64,000 bases of DNA, from positions 36,903,069 through 36,967,068 of the forward strand of contig OZ034975.1 in the NCBI GenBank assembly GCA_964030785.1, written 5' to 3'. The translations under genes were made by a program, and so were the position numbers. This DNA is from Siderastrea siderea. Its lineage: Eukaryota > Cnidaria > Anthozoa > Scleractinia > Rhizangiidae. Shown piece after piece: positions 54,056 to 64,000 of this stretch (its first letter is position 1; every line of letters starts with the position of its first letter). Under the pieces are notes generated by a model. The model had not been told where the DNA came from. It saw nothing but the letters and a program-made list of their open reading frames with translations, and did no database searches.

Positions 54056-57000
54056 CTGAAAAGGAAAAAAACGTTTATTCTTTAGTTGGGATTATATATT
54101 GTAGCTACGGCGTATATCATTTTTCTAATGCGATTTGGGGAAACTTTGAAAATACAAGTGAAATTTATCCTTAATTCTACGAGGACTCAATGCGATTACT
54201 TGTTTATAAGACAAGAAAAAAAACACACACGGACAAAAAAGAAAGGTGTAAATAAAGAAAAATAGTTAATTCCCACAACCCGTCGTCTTTGGTGTATTTG
54301 GTGGATTTCATCATGATTTTATGGTATGACCTAAACGAAATGCTAAGGCGTCTTCTAAGCATCTTCACTTGTAAAGCTGAAACTGACAAAACATTTAACC
54401 GACGGGATAAATTATTTTATATTCTCTCGTCACTATGTGTACCTTGTTGTTTTTCTCCATTTGCTTCATAGTCTTTCTGAGTTTGTCAAACGTGGGTCGA
54501 TCAGTTGGCTGCTCTTCCCAACATCTCAGCATAATCTCGTATCTTATTCACAAAAAAATAAATAACTAAAGGGTTAGTAACAGCAGCTGTAAATGTGCTC
54601 AAACTTTACAATCACATGATCTCTCTTTAAAGGTGGTTTATCAGTGTTTTACTTTCAAACAGATATGAGAAGTTTTTTAAGTTTCTAACTCCCTGTGACT
54701 ACTATGGCGTTGTCGGGAGCTATGTGCGCCTCTACTTGTAGCAACTTCAAGATAGAGCTGAAAGGACTCTCTTATTGTGAGACATGGCCTAGTGATTTAT
54801 TGAATGGGCTAGCTAGGCTGAAAAAAGAAATAAACAAAACAAAACAGACTTGTTGCTCTTTCGTGAACCATTATTCCCTTCCTCCTTCGCCACAGAGGTC
54901 CTGCACTCTGGACTAAGATCCCTGCAAAAGCGAGGCTCTCTCGAAGATCATGCTTTCAATGAATGTGCCTCCGTATTTTGGTTCATTGGCCATGCAGCTT
55001 CAGCGTATACAGGTCTAAGTGGCTCAACTCCTCATAGTCTTCATAGCCAATTCTTGTTTGTTTTGTGGGTGTTTATCAGCTCAGATCAAATGTGCCTAAC
55101 AAAAGTTCCTAAACCACATCGTTATGTACTTACAGTTTGTCATCAACGTGAGTTGGTTTTGGCATTCTGTACCCTGCTTGAATTTTGCCGGCAATTTGTC
55201 GCGCATTTATATCTGGATACGGAGATCCCCCTAGATAAGAAGTAAAATGTTAAATATTTTCCAATATCATTCACACAGTAAATCTGGGATTTTGATTAAT
55301 AGAGAAAAACACATGTATTAAGTCACTGCAAATTACTGCCTTCGAATAAAGATCTGCTCGTGTGCATTACGGCGAGAAGTAGTTTTACTGCAAATAGCGT
55401 TTCCTTCATGTGCAGTTTTTGTCCTCTTTGGAATCACAAGTACAAGAAGTGTTCCAAGTTAAGAGCAGTTAATCAAGGGAAGTAAAAGGCGTTCTTAATT
55501 TTAATGTGTTTGGACAATAAATTAACATACAAAAAAAGAAACAACCAAATAAATAAATAGATAATTTATATGAATGAAGGAAGGAAGGAAGGAAGGAAGG
55601 AAGGAAGGAATGAATGAATGAATGAATGGAAGAATGAATGACTGAGTGACTGACTGACTGACTGACTGACTGAATGAATGAATGAATGAATGAATGAATG
55701 AATGGATGAATGAATGAATAAATCAATCAAGGAAGGAAGGAAGGAAAGAAGGAATGAAAACAGCTAAGTAAAATATAAATATTTAACAACTAGAGTACAG
55801 CGTTGAATGATTAAATAAATATTAAAGTCAAAAAATTCAACTTGCCAATAGTGAGAATTTCGTAAAGCAGGATACCATAACTCCAACTAAAAACGAAAAA
55901 AAAAACAAGTATTTAAAAGTCATTTGAAATGTTTAAGGGATGGAAACAGGGAAAGGTTTTTTTTTAATTTGTGAATGGAGGAACATTATGAGAATACTTA
56001 CACGTCACTTTGTGTTGTATATATTCCAAACAACAAAGCTTCGTAGGCAGTCCACTTAACAGGCAGACGACCCTTCAAAACAAAAACAAAGAAACAAAAA
56101 ATCACCAAAAAAAAACACAAATAAAAGAAAGAAAAAGATGAAGTCTCACTGCATAAAAAGGGGGATTCCTGAGATTTAAACACGACGACACTTTCGTGTG
56201 CAAAATACCACATAGTCACTTTGCAATGCATGACAATCTGATTAGATATATTAAACATCTACTTCAAAACTTCTCCAGTTTTGTTTTGTCTCTTTTATTT
56301 CTTTTTTTTTTCATTAATGTTCATACGCTATATAGTGTGCACCAAAGACAAAGCTGTCTTGAAATATGAATGAAATTATTTAATTTAATGTTAATACTAA
56401 CCCTGCTTTGCCTGGTGTAAATATCATCCTGATGCACGTTCCTCGCCATCCCAAAATCTGTCACCTTACACTTCTCCCCTTCACCAACAAGGACGTTCCT
56501 CGCTGCTAAGTCACGATGGATAATCTATAGAAAGAAATCATTACGTTCCCCAAAATGTTAATTATTATGCAATGCGTTTTTATTACTATTATTTGGCCGA
56601 GTATGGTGAGAGGTCCTTTTTATAAGACCTGTAGATCTCAGTAGCTTTTTCATATTTTGTAAGTCCTTTGCGAAAGTCGATGATCGGGATATGGTATGAC
56701 AAAAAAGTCTGATCTAACAAATTTAATATATTTTATGCAAAACAAAAAAAAAACAAAAGCAAAAGAAAAGAAAAAACTTGTTTTACAGCCAAAATCGAGC
56801 ATTTTCTTCAGTAAGAAAAGCTAAGGGCTAAAAAGGCAATTGTTTTCTTTAATCATATTCAGATTGCCTGGTGTACAGAACTTGTAATATTTTAATGTCT
56901 GGATAAATGAGCTTTTTTATTTCAATGGTGATAAAACGCTGTAACGCCGCCTTCATAGTTGACGTCATACCTTAAAAATCGCTGCATTGATTAGGTAATT

Positions 57001-60000
57001 TTATGCAAACCTTTTTCGTTGACAAGTAGCACATTCCATCGGCAACCTGCCAAGCGAACTTCATCAACTGTTCCGCAGTCAGACTGCTCTGCGGTTTGAC
57101 ATCCGGGTCGTTAAAGTATGTGTCGTTCAGTCCTCGGCTCTTCCTCAAGTAGCCCAGTAGATCACCAAACGGAACAAACTCAATAAGGACTAACAGGGGG
57201 TCTGTGGAAAATAGGCAACGAGAAAAATTGTCTTAACTGAACTGATAGAAATGAAATTTCCGCATATGGACGAACTACTTGGGATTCACATTCTTTGAAT
57301 TATTTGACTTTTTTTGCACATCACATTTCATCCTAGGCTTGATTACCAGCCCCTTTTGAAACCCGAGTGACCGGCGGAAATCGAGCCTAATTTCATCCTT
57401 TATGTACTTTTCCCTTGACTAACGAATATGACTTAAAACTTCCAAAAAGAGCCTCGCACAGTATTTATCATTATTTGAAGTACTCAGTGAAGTGCCTCAA
57501 AAGCCTTTGATTAGCATCATCAGAAGCCCTTATTTTACACTATTGAAATGAACACAATTTTGTTTCAAGTGTCATGCGTGAGGTTAGCAACGACAACACA
57601 GTTATAGCATGTATCATTCGTAAAGCAGTTTTTCTTTACCGCTTTCGGTGACGCATCCAACAAGTCTGATCACGTGAGGATGAGGTTTCAGATTTTTCAT
57701 CAAGTCAAGTTCAGACAGCAGGTCCTTTCTATCTGAAGGAGGGGCATTTGCTGTAAGAGTAGTAGGTAATTAAGGTCAATTCGCAAACGAGCCAAGAAAG
57801 CCCACACGGCTGTATAAAGCTTAACCCAGTTTCTGTGGCATGAAGCAACTGCGATGGACTAGCTTCCAATCCTCTGGATGGGATGCTAGTCCATCGTAGG
57901 GTTCCCCCCCCCGCCCCCCCCCCCCCCCCCCGCAGTTCATCGCCTGCGAAAACACCTGGGTGGAGAGATACAACTGGGGTAAAGTTTCTTGTTTAAGGAA
58001 ACAGCACGATGACGAGGACTGTGCCTCAAACCAACGTCCTTTTAAATATGAAGTCCAACAAGTAAGAGTGAGGGAAGTAAAATTAATGTGATACTAAATA
58101 TATCAAAAAATCAGTTCTAAACACGGGCTGTCGAACTAATATCTTCTGGTTATTAATAGTCTACAAGTGGTAACAATAATAATTTTTCCCTCTTTTTGCA
58201 CACACTGTTCATTCCCGATAACTACAAAGGGGAATTAACGACAGTGGGTCCTACTACAGAGTTATTTTTGCAAATATCTGACTATGAGAGAAAGGCAGAT
58301 CTTAGCAAGACTTCCTGGTATCTATACGGAAAAGAAAAATGTAGGTAACCACGCATGTAGGTAAGAACGCATGTAAGGCATTTCTTTTATTTTCTTTTAA
58401 GGTATTTTCTTTCCAAATTTAAGCTCTATTAACTATGCCCCGTTACCCCCAATTTTCTTTTTGGATTCTGATACCCCTTGCTTAAATCTGCTTTTCCCCC
58501 ATAGTCAGAAACCGCGCAAAAACACCTTTGTATTAGTAGGCAAATTCCTTAATAAGAAACCCGAATATCCCGGACCAGACCCAAGATGCAAAGAACGTAT
58601 GTGCAGTAACAAAAGGAGGCACCGTCCTTAAAAAAGAAGGGTATAGCTAGTTACTAAGGGGTTCTAGTTACCGAGAGGCAATCTCCAATGTCTAATTATT
58701 ATACGCGACCGACAAGGAAGGGAGGAGATAATGTGTAAGTTCCGTTGACGTGTTACGTTTAATATATAACAAAGAAGTTAATTAGCGTACGTTGTTTAGT
58801 TTTTCTTTGTTTCGTTTTGCTTTGTTTGTTTGTTTCTTTGTTTTCTTAAGGTATGCGAACAAAATATTGTTAGGAAGTTGAAAATTGGATATCCACTTTG
58901 TGGTGTCGTTATATAAATTTTGCTAATCTCGGTTGGTGACGCTTAATTTAAAATCGTGCTATGACCTAATTGATAAGTTTAAAAAGATCATCTCACACGA
59001 AGGATTTTTGTTGCCGTCCAGTGTCATTTCCTTCTTGTCCGTGAGTCTTAGAGTTGGCGATAATTTTAGCTATGTTCACGTTTGGGAAATTTCCCTGACC
59101 TTGGCCAAAGACCACCATGAATGGTTAACGTTGGGTCGAATTCTGGGTCTAGCTGATTTATTTCCCACTTCTAGGTTATGGCTAGTACTTTATCCTAAAA
59201 TTATCCAGTGTTTCCAATCATGTCTAGATGTCGTTGGTTTCCGTTTGTCCCTTGGTATATTTTGGTGTTCTTATCAAGTGCTCATTGAAATGGCCAAGTT
59301 CTTGGGGTTAAGAACCCAAACATGTCTACAGTGACAGTTTATAACTGGTTGCATTAGCGGTTGTAACCCCAGCTGAGTTGAGTTGAGTTGAGTTGAGTTG
59401 AATCTTATTAAGTAGAAGTAGAAGATGTAGCTGTCAGAAATAACTGTCATTTGAAGTTGACACTGGTCAATCAACAACAGGAGCATAGTAGCTGAGAGAC
59501 TTGTAGGCTAAAGATGTGAACTACAAAAGAATTAAGTTGAAAGAGCTAAATCCCAGAGTCTTGGTACCTCTCTCCATAGCAAGCGAGTGCAGTTCAACAT
59601 ATAACAAAAATCCTTCATGTGAGATGACCTTTGTAAACTTATCAATTAGGTCATAGCACGATTTTAAATTAAGCGTCACCAACCGAGATTAGCAAAATTT
59701 ATATAACGACACTACAAAGTAGATATCCAATTTTCAACTTCTTAACAATATTTTCTACCTTTCAGCATTTTCGCCGCTACAGTGATGCATTTCTGGTTAT
59801 CACGTGTGTTCCACAATGTCGCTTTGGCAACTTCAGAAAAGGCTCCTTTTCCGATGATCTTAATGACTTCGACTTGTTCTCGTCTGATTTCCCAGCTTCG
59901 TTTTGATGGAGGAAGTGGCATATAATCTCCACAGTCTGGAATTTGGTAAGTCAAGGCATTACTCTTGTGAGCATCCGATGAGGGCTGTGGGTTTACCTGT

Positions 60001-62859
60001 GTTTTGACAGCATTTTGGTCTTGCTCGATTCCCAAGCTTGCTTTTGTGAGACAAAGTGGCATGTTAGCTCCACCATACGGAGTTTCATAAGTCAAGACAT
60101 GCTCCTTCCGAGTCACACTTCGTGATTGACTGTTATCCTCCATCTTGGTTGTATTTTGTTTCTCAGTGCCAGTTTCCAAGCTTTTTGTTAAGGGTCGAAG
60201 TGGAATGCCCTCTCTGCCTTCTGGCTTTTCATATGTGTCAGTGTCCTCCCTGTAAACTTCACTTGTGGCTTCTGCTTTAGCTTCCATCTCGATGCCAATA
60301 TGAGCCTTTTGAAAATAGCAAAGAACAGCGGAAATTGCGAAACTATCGTTCAAAATGTTCACAAATAACGATTTTTTTCCTGTTTGGTGTCAGTGAACAG
60401 GCGGTCTGCCAACGTTTTGTTTTACCCTCTATGATAGGCGACCTTCAAGTTAATTTTTGCTGTATGAGAAATCACTTACATAGTCTTCAAATGCCCCGCA
60501 TTTGGGGCAAATCCTGCTTCTGAAATAAAAGAAATACACTATTAGAATTGAACACTTTAAAGAGGCTTTCAAAACCAAGGCACATGACTTTTTGGGTGGG
60601 GGACAGTCTGTCAATTGCTGAGGTCTTGTAGGCACTTATCTAGCATTTATTATTTATCTCGTATTTTTTGCATGTTAAGATGCAAATATTTTTACAGACT
60701 GTGCATTGCATGAACACCTAACCACTACAGTTGTACTTACCTACTTGATTTCAAGATCTCTGAAAGAAAGATATTTTAAAATGAGTACTGAAGTTTTACA
60801 ATTAGTTACAGAATGAATAAAGTATAAATAATTTAAAAATAAATAATTTTAGTAGAATTAAGGGAAGAACACAATTGACGAAGAATAGCATCCCCCTTCC
60901 AACACCATTTCCTTCAACACTTCACAAACATCACGCTCGATTCACTGTAGCATGTGACTTAGGCCAGAATCTCCATATCCTTACCTAGGACAATGCACCT
61001 ATGAATGGACAATCGCCGAAAGGATTTTTATTTTCAATTCAAAATGTTGAAAGGGTTGCAAGTGATTCATTCCATTGCCTTGGAGCTGGAATTTAATTAG
61101 TCTGCTTGATTATATAAAACTTACCAAAACGACGGCGCATTCTGCAGAGCACGACGATCAATATAATAACAATCGCCAACAAAAGAGTGATGACCCCGAT
61201 AAAAACATTTTGAAGAATTGTTTGTTGAGCAAACCAAGAACCTGGAATGCAAAAAACAAACAAACAAAAACAAAACAAAACAAAAATTAAACAAAGAAAA
61301 AACAAACAAGTCATAACATTCTACTAATTAAAAATGTTGGGCATTGGATACAAATGAGGTGAAGGGGTGAAGGAAAGTAAGGTCTTCCAACATCACACAC
61401 AGGCCAAACCGAGACGCTGGTTAACCAAGCATGGTAATGCCAACATTCGTGCACAGATTTGTGATGAGTGGGCAGCTATATAGAATCCTAAGCAGATGGA
61501 AATTAGACTCTAGCTGCAGTGCAGCCTCGCTTACTCCCAAGGTAACCAACTTGGGTGCCAAATTGAACGCAAATCATGGCAAGTACACATATCACGCAAG
61601 TGGGAAAGTTGAGTGACTTGGGACTATGTTTACCCAGGCTTTCAATGAATGTTATGATAAAGTTTCGATATAACGCGCGCTCCGATTGGTTGAAACAGCG
61701 TGCGTTTTAGGAGTACAGATGCACGGAGTAACCCGTGACTCCATTCTGTGCGCGCTGGCCAGCTGAAAACCTTTCTTGCGCACGATTGCAAGCTATGACT
61801 AAAACTTTTTTTCTTGCAAATTAAAGCCAATTTTTTTACAAATGTGAGCAAAGCTATATTATAAAACAAAAAAAAAGCCAAAAACCTGCTTTGTTCTGTG
61901 ATAAAGCGCGCAAGGAAGGGCCGAGACCACTCAAGAAGTAGGGAAAAGCACTCCCCTGCGGCTCGTGTTCGCTCTACACTTCTTTTGTGCTATCCTCACT
62001 TCTTTGAGTGCTTTATCACAGAACAAAGCGCGGTTTTGGCTTTTTTATTTGTTAATTATGGTTCATTATAACAATAATAATAAATAAATAACAATAATAG
62101 ATGTAGACCTTGCTTCAGTTTATGCATAGTTTATCTTCTCACCTGATTGATTTCCCGGTTTCTTAGTGTCATCTACAAAAACAAAACGGTGGCGTTGGTT
62201 ACATTCATTACTTTAAGCTAGGAATCTATCAGTTATGACGTAGGTAAAGTGAAAGAAACTCATTAACTTCCAAGCCCTGCCATCATTTTTTCACTGCTTT
62301 AACATTCACCCAGAAGATACCAGTAGCTTTATCGAGCGGATACATTGATCTAAATTATCTTAAATGCATATATAAAAATCCCCTAATTATGTTGAATACT
62401 GCTTAGTCGTTGTAATACTATTTAAAACTTTCATTTCAACAAAAGGGAAAAAAATTTAATCATCTCACCTGGTTGGCTGCTTGGCGAATTCGTTGAATCT
62501 AAGAAAACACAAACAAAAAAGGATCTAGTTGTTATTTTGCTCTCTACAATTTTTCAGCCTAGTTTTCTCATCATCTTTGCTGAAAGTAACTAAAACAATA
62601 AATAGAGTCCTGTTTACTTAAAACCACAATTACTTATTAGAAAAGGGGAAGGGAATGTTTGTTTGTGGGAAGGTCATCATAATAAGTTGCTTTAAATACT
62701 TTTTTTGTTGTTTTATTCTGAAATTTTACCGTATTTGTTAAGCAATCGACTAAGTTGAGGGACTTTTGCAAGAAGCTGAGAAAATTTAGTTTTATAAATT
62801 TAAAGGCCAGCTGCAAATGTAATAAATGTTTATCTGAAGACTTTATTTATTTATTTGGC

Positions 62860-62894
<35 letters not shown>

Positions 62895-63035
62895 TTGTAT
62901 TTTAATTTTTAAATTGTACATTCCTATAAGTATTGTTTTTCTGTAATGCGTTTTATACATGAGCCTCTGTCTCGGATATACAGGGCAACCGTATCCCACA
63001 CACTGACATTAATAAATAGATTGATTGATTGTTTG

Positions 63036-63088
<53 letters not shown>

Positions 63089-64000
63089 GCCGAAATAATT
63101 GAATACAGGAAAGCACGATGAATTTACACCTAAATTCTAACTTCAGATATTCTCACCTTCAAAATTTGTGCTGAAAGTTTTTGGAAAGGCATTCCCCTCA
63201 AAAACATAATTTCTGGCATAGACTAGCACAGTGTAGTTGGTGTTTTTGTTGAGGCCTCCTATAAACAACTCCGTAGCAGCGGGGTCAGTAATGTTCTTAC
63301 TCTGCAGTAGGACCACTCGATACGCAGTGATAGGGCTCCCTCCATCATCAGGTGGTGTAGTCCATTTTACTGTCAGTGAAGTGGCCTGAATGTCTGCAGC
63401 TGTTGATGTGATGCTCGGTGAACCAGGAACCGCTGAGGGAAAATGTTGCAAATGTTTCAAACTTAAATTTTATGAGGTACACTGTTTATACGCGCTTGAT
63501 AACAACTAACTGAATCTTGGAGTCTCCTGAGCAAGGCATATATAAAGTGATAGGAACAGAGTGGGGTAGGGAAGCTGTCGTAATTTGTAGACTGTAAAAC
63601 CTTTTTAGGACACTCTACCAGTCTATGCACGCAACAACGTCCTTGATACAACGGCACCTGTAGCTGTAGCTTTTTTAACCTTTTCTCATGATGAAAGCAT
63701 TGCTTAAAACAGTAAAAAGATAAAAAAAGAACACTATCAACTGTTACAAACAGTAAATAGAAAATAATAAAAAAACGATTTGATACTATTACTTATTTAG
63801 CCAAGTATATATATAATTATAATCAAGTGGTTCAGGCAAAAAATAAATGCTTCATTGTCCTCTTACTTATCTGTTGCACTTGTATCGTCTGGTTAGATGA
63901 AGGACCAAAACCATTATCAGCGTTGCAAGTGTAACGTCCAAAATCTTCATCATCTGTCATGGTCACATTTACTGCGTTTTCCCTCGAAATGACCGAGTTA
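53990..64000 (-). CDS. Receptor tyrosine kinase gene C (Ig-FN3-TM-kinase), 5' end outside window
   Basis: Sixteen exons on the minus strand, 5' to 3': 64000-63867 (open at the edge), 63432-63157, 62498-62469, 62172-62143, 61241-61125, 60759-60741, 60519-60480, 60305-59759, 57750-57640, 57201-57011, 56524-56402, 56072-56002, 55886-55846, 55230-55134, 54542-54443, 54055-53990. Exon lengths and phases from the 19-nt juxtamembrane exon onwards match gene B, except for the 46/40, 304/547 and 69/66 exons. The predicted product is a membrane receptor with at least one Ig and one FN3 domain, a helix, a long juxtamembrane region with repeats, and an intact kinase. One intron uses a GC donor. The ligand is unknown. 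Confidence 0.85.
54443..60305 (-). CDS. Gene C juxtamembrane repeats and tyrosine kinase domain
   Basis: The 547-nt exon 60305-59759 carries three ~48-residue tyrosine repeats (tyrosines at exon residues 25, 73 and 120), then [16 protein letters not shown] and VAAKMLK. Later exons read [102 protein letters not shown], and [20 protein letters not shown]. The glycine loop, VAAK lysine, alpha-C glutamate, HRD and DFG are present. The valine before the catalytic lysine in gene B (VAVK) is alanine here. Confidence 0.92.
55562..55750. repeat. (GGAA)n, (GAAT)n and (TGAC)n microsatellite in gene C intron
   Basis: Runs of ggaa, then tgaa, then gact, then tgaa, then ggaa again fill about 190 bases. 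They lie in the intron between the exons at 55846-55886 and 55134-55230. Confidence 0.92.
57852..57932. repeat. Short hairpin followed by C homopolymers
   Basis: GATGGACTAGC and its inverse GCTAGTCCATC face each other across about 23 bases (57852-57896), and C-runs follow at about 57906-57932. It lies in the gene C intron between exons 59759-60305 and 57640-57750. Confidence 0.8.
58861..59754. repeat. 152-bp inverted repeat pair beside a gene C splice donor
   Basis: 58861-59012 and 59603-59754 are near-identical inverted copies, sharing for example tcggttggtgacgcttaatt and gtcgttatataaattttgct. About 590 bases lie between them. The right arm stops next to the donor gtag at 59758-59755. The frame 58933-59334 across the left arm has no ATG at its stated start and no known domain. 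Confidence 0.88.
60480..60759 (-). CDS. Gene C mini-exons after the transmembrane exon
   Basis: Exon 60759-60741 (19 nt) has the same length and phases as the 19-nt exon of gene B. Exon 60519-60480 (40 nt) reads [14 protein letters not shown] and takes the place of the 46-nt exon of B. The CxxC pair sits directly behind the membrane on the cytoplasmic side; gene B has no such pair there. Confidence 0.75.
61125..61241 (-). CDS. Gene C transmembrane exon
   Basis: The exon is 117 nt, phase 1 to 1. It encodes [10 protein letters not shown], then a strong helix ([20 protein letters not shown]) and stop-transfer CRMRRRF. It corresponds to the 120-nt exon of gene B. Confidence 0.9.
61877..62040. 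repeat. Inverted repeat element in a gene C intron
   Basis: GCCAAAAACCTGCTTTGTTC with tgtgataaagc following is matched in inverse by GCTTTATCACAGAACAAAGC with gcggttttggc following, about 31 bases each. A wider GC-richer repeat (from about 61670) surrounds it. Confidence 0.8.
62143..62498 (-). CDS. Gene C twin 30-nt linker exons
   Basis: Exons 62498-62469 and 62172-62143 are each exactly 30 nt, phase 1 to 1, with gtgaga donors. They encode [10 protein letters not shown] and [10 protein letters not shown]. The similar pattern (D-x-T-x-x-P-x-x-Q) suggests a duplicated mini-exon. The products form an extracellular Ser/Thr/Pro stalk where gene B has its SEA domain. Confidence 0.65.
62858..62894. 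repeat. (ATT)n microsatellite
   Basis: attatt units run for about 35 bases inside a gene C intron. Confidence 0.9.
63019..63088. repeat. (GATT)n microsatellite
   Basis: gattgatt units run for about 70 bases in the intron just downstream (in transcription) of the FN3 exon of gene C. Confidence 0.95.
63157..63432 (-). CDS. Gene C fibronectin type III exon
   Basis: The exon is 276 nt, phase 1 to 1, with acceptor ttccctcag and donor gtgaga. It reads [20 protein letters not shown], then [20 protein letters not shown], then [15 protein letters not shown]. The tryptophan in the B strand, the [12 protein letters not shown] turn and the L.....Y.V.V.A.N motif are typical FN3. Confidence 0.95.
63867..64000 (-). 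CDS. Gene C Ig domain exon (runs off the window)
   Basis: The open frame reaches the right edge and ends with donor gtaaga in phase 1. It reads [20 protein letters not shown] and then NQTIQVQQI, the C-terminal half of an I-set Ig domain with the D-x-G-x-Y-x-C motif. The first half lies outside the window. Confidence 0.9.

Noticed and set aside
54850..55245. 131-codon forward frame
   Set aside because: It lies antisense to the gene C kinase exon 55134-55230, which has homologous support.
58933..59334. 133-codon forward frame
   Set aside because: It begins at TTG, crosses one arm of an inverted repeat, and shows no domain.
1..64000. tRNA, rRNA or other classical RNA genes
   Set aside because: None recognised by eye; a covariance-model scan would be needed to exclude them.

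Overview
The window looks like nuclear DNA of an anthozoan cnidarian, most likely a stony coral; the species is inference. Genes have many short exons and long AT-rich introns, there are no bacterial operons, and mobile DNA is abundant. The host genes are receptor tyrosine kinases (RTKs) of the FGFR/RET-like type that is expanded in cnidarians.

Three paralogous RTK genes are present. Gene A contributes only its last exon (1783-1851, +). Gene B is complete (+): 19 exons from 14187 to 53334 give a predicted 804-residue protein. Its layout is signal peptide, Ig-like domain without the usual cysteines, canonical Ig domain, SEA domain with an intact autoproteolysis motif, transmembrane helix, juxtamembrane segment, kinase and a tyrosine-rich tail. 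Gene C (-) faces B tail to tail; its stop at 53990 lies 655 bp beyond B's stop, and it runs off the right edge. It has Ig, FN3, short linker exons, transmembrane helix, a juxtamembrane region with three ~48-residue tyrosine repeats, and a kinase. From the juxtamembrane segment to the tail, exon lengths and phases of B and C match almost exactly (19, 111, 191, 123, 71, 41, 97 and 100 nt are shared), which supports both models.

Between A and B lies a 9.6-kb transposon (2857-12451) with ~1-kb inverted arms and an 11-bp target duplication, resembling a Mutator-like element. Inside it are a second inverted structure rich in TGTAATTTTACA motifs, exons of a SAM-domain gene, a 14-copy 205-bp satellite and a 19-bp minisatellite.

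The 22.3-kb third-exon-proximal intron of B (15254-37579) holds a full-length L1-clade retrotransposon (16793-37379) with a 15-bp target duplication. Its ORF2 is split by a 14.9-kb DNA transposon (20575-35479) with a perfect 25-bp terminal inverted repeat and ~0.5-kb CTGG/CCAG arrays at both ends. That element carries further nested elements: a RecQ-like helicase relic, a TA-flanked element, a TTAA-flanked element and a foldback element. Smaller repeats and microsatellites fill the other introns.

Most other open frames are short, overlap repeats, or lie antisense to exons; I do not call them genes.
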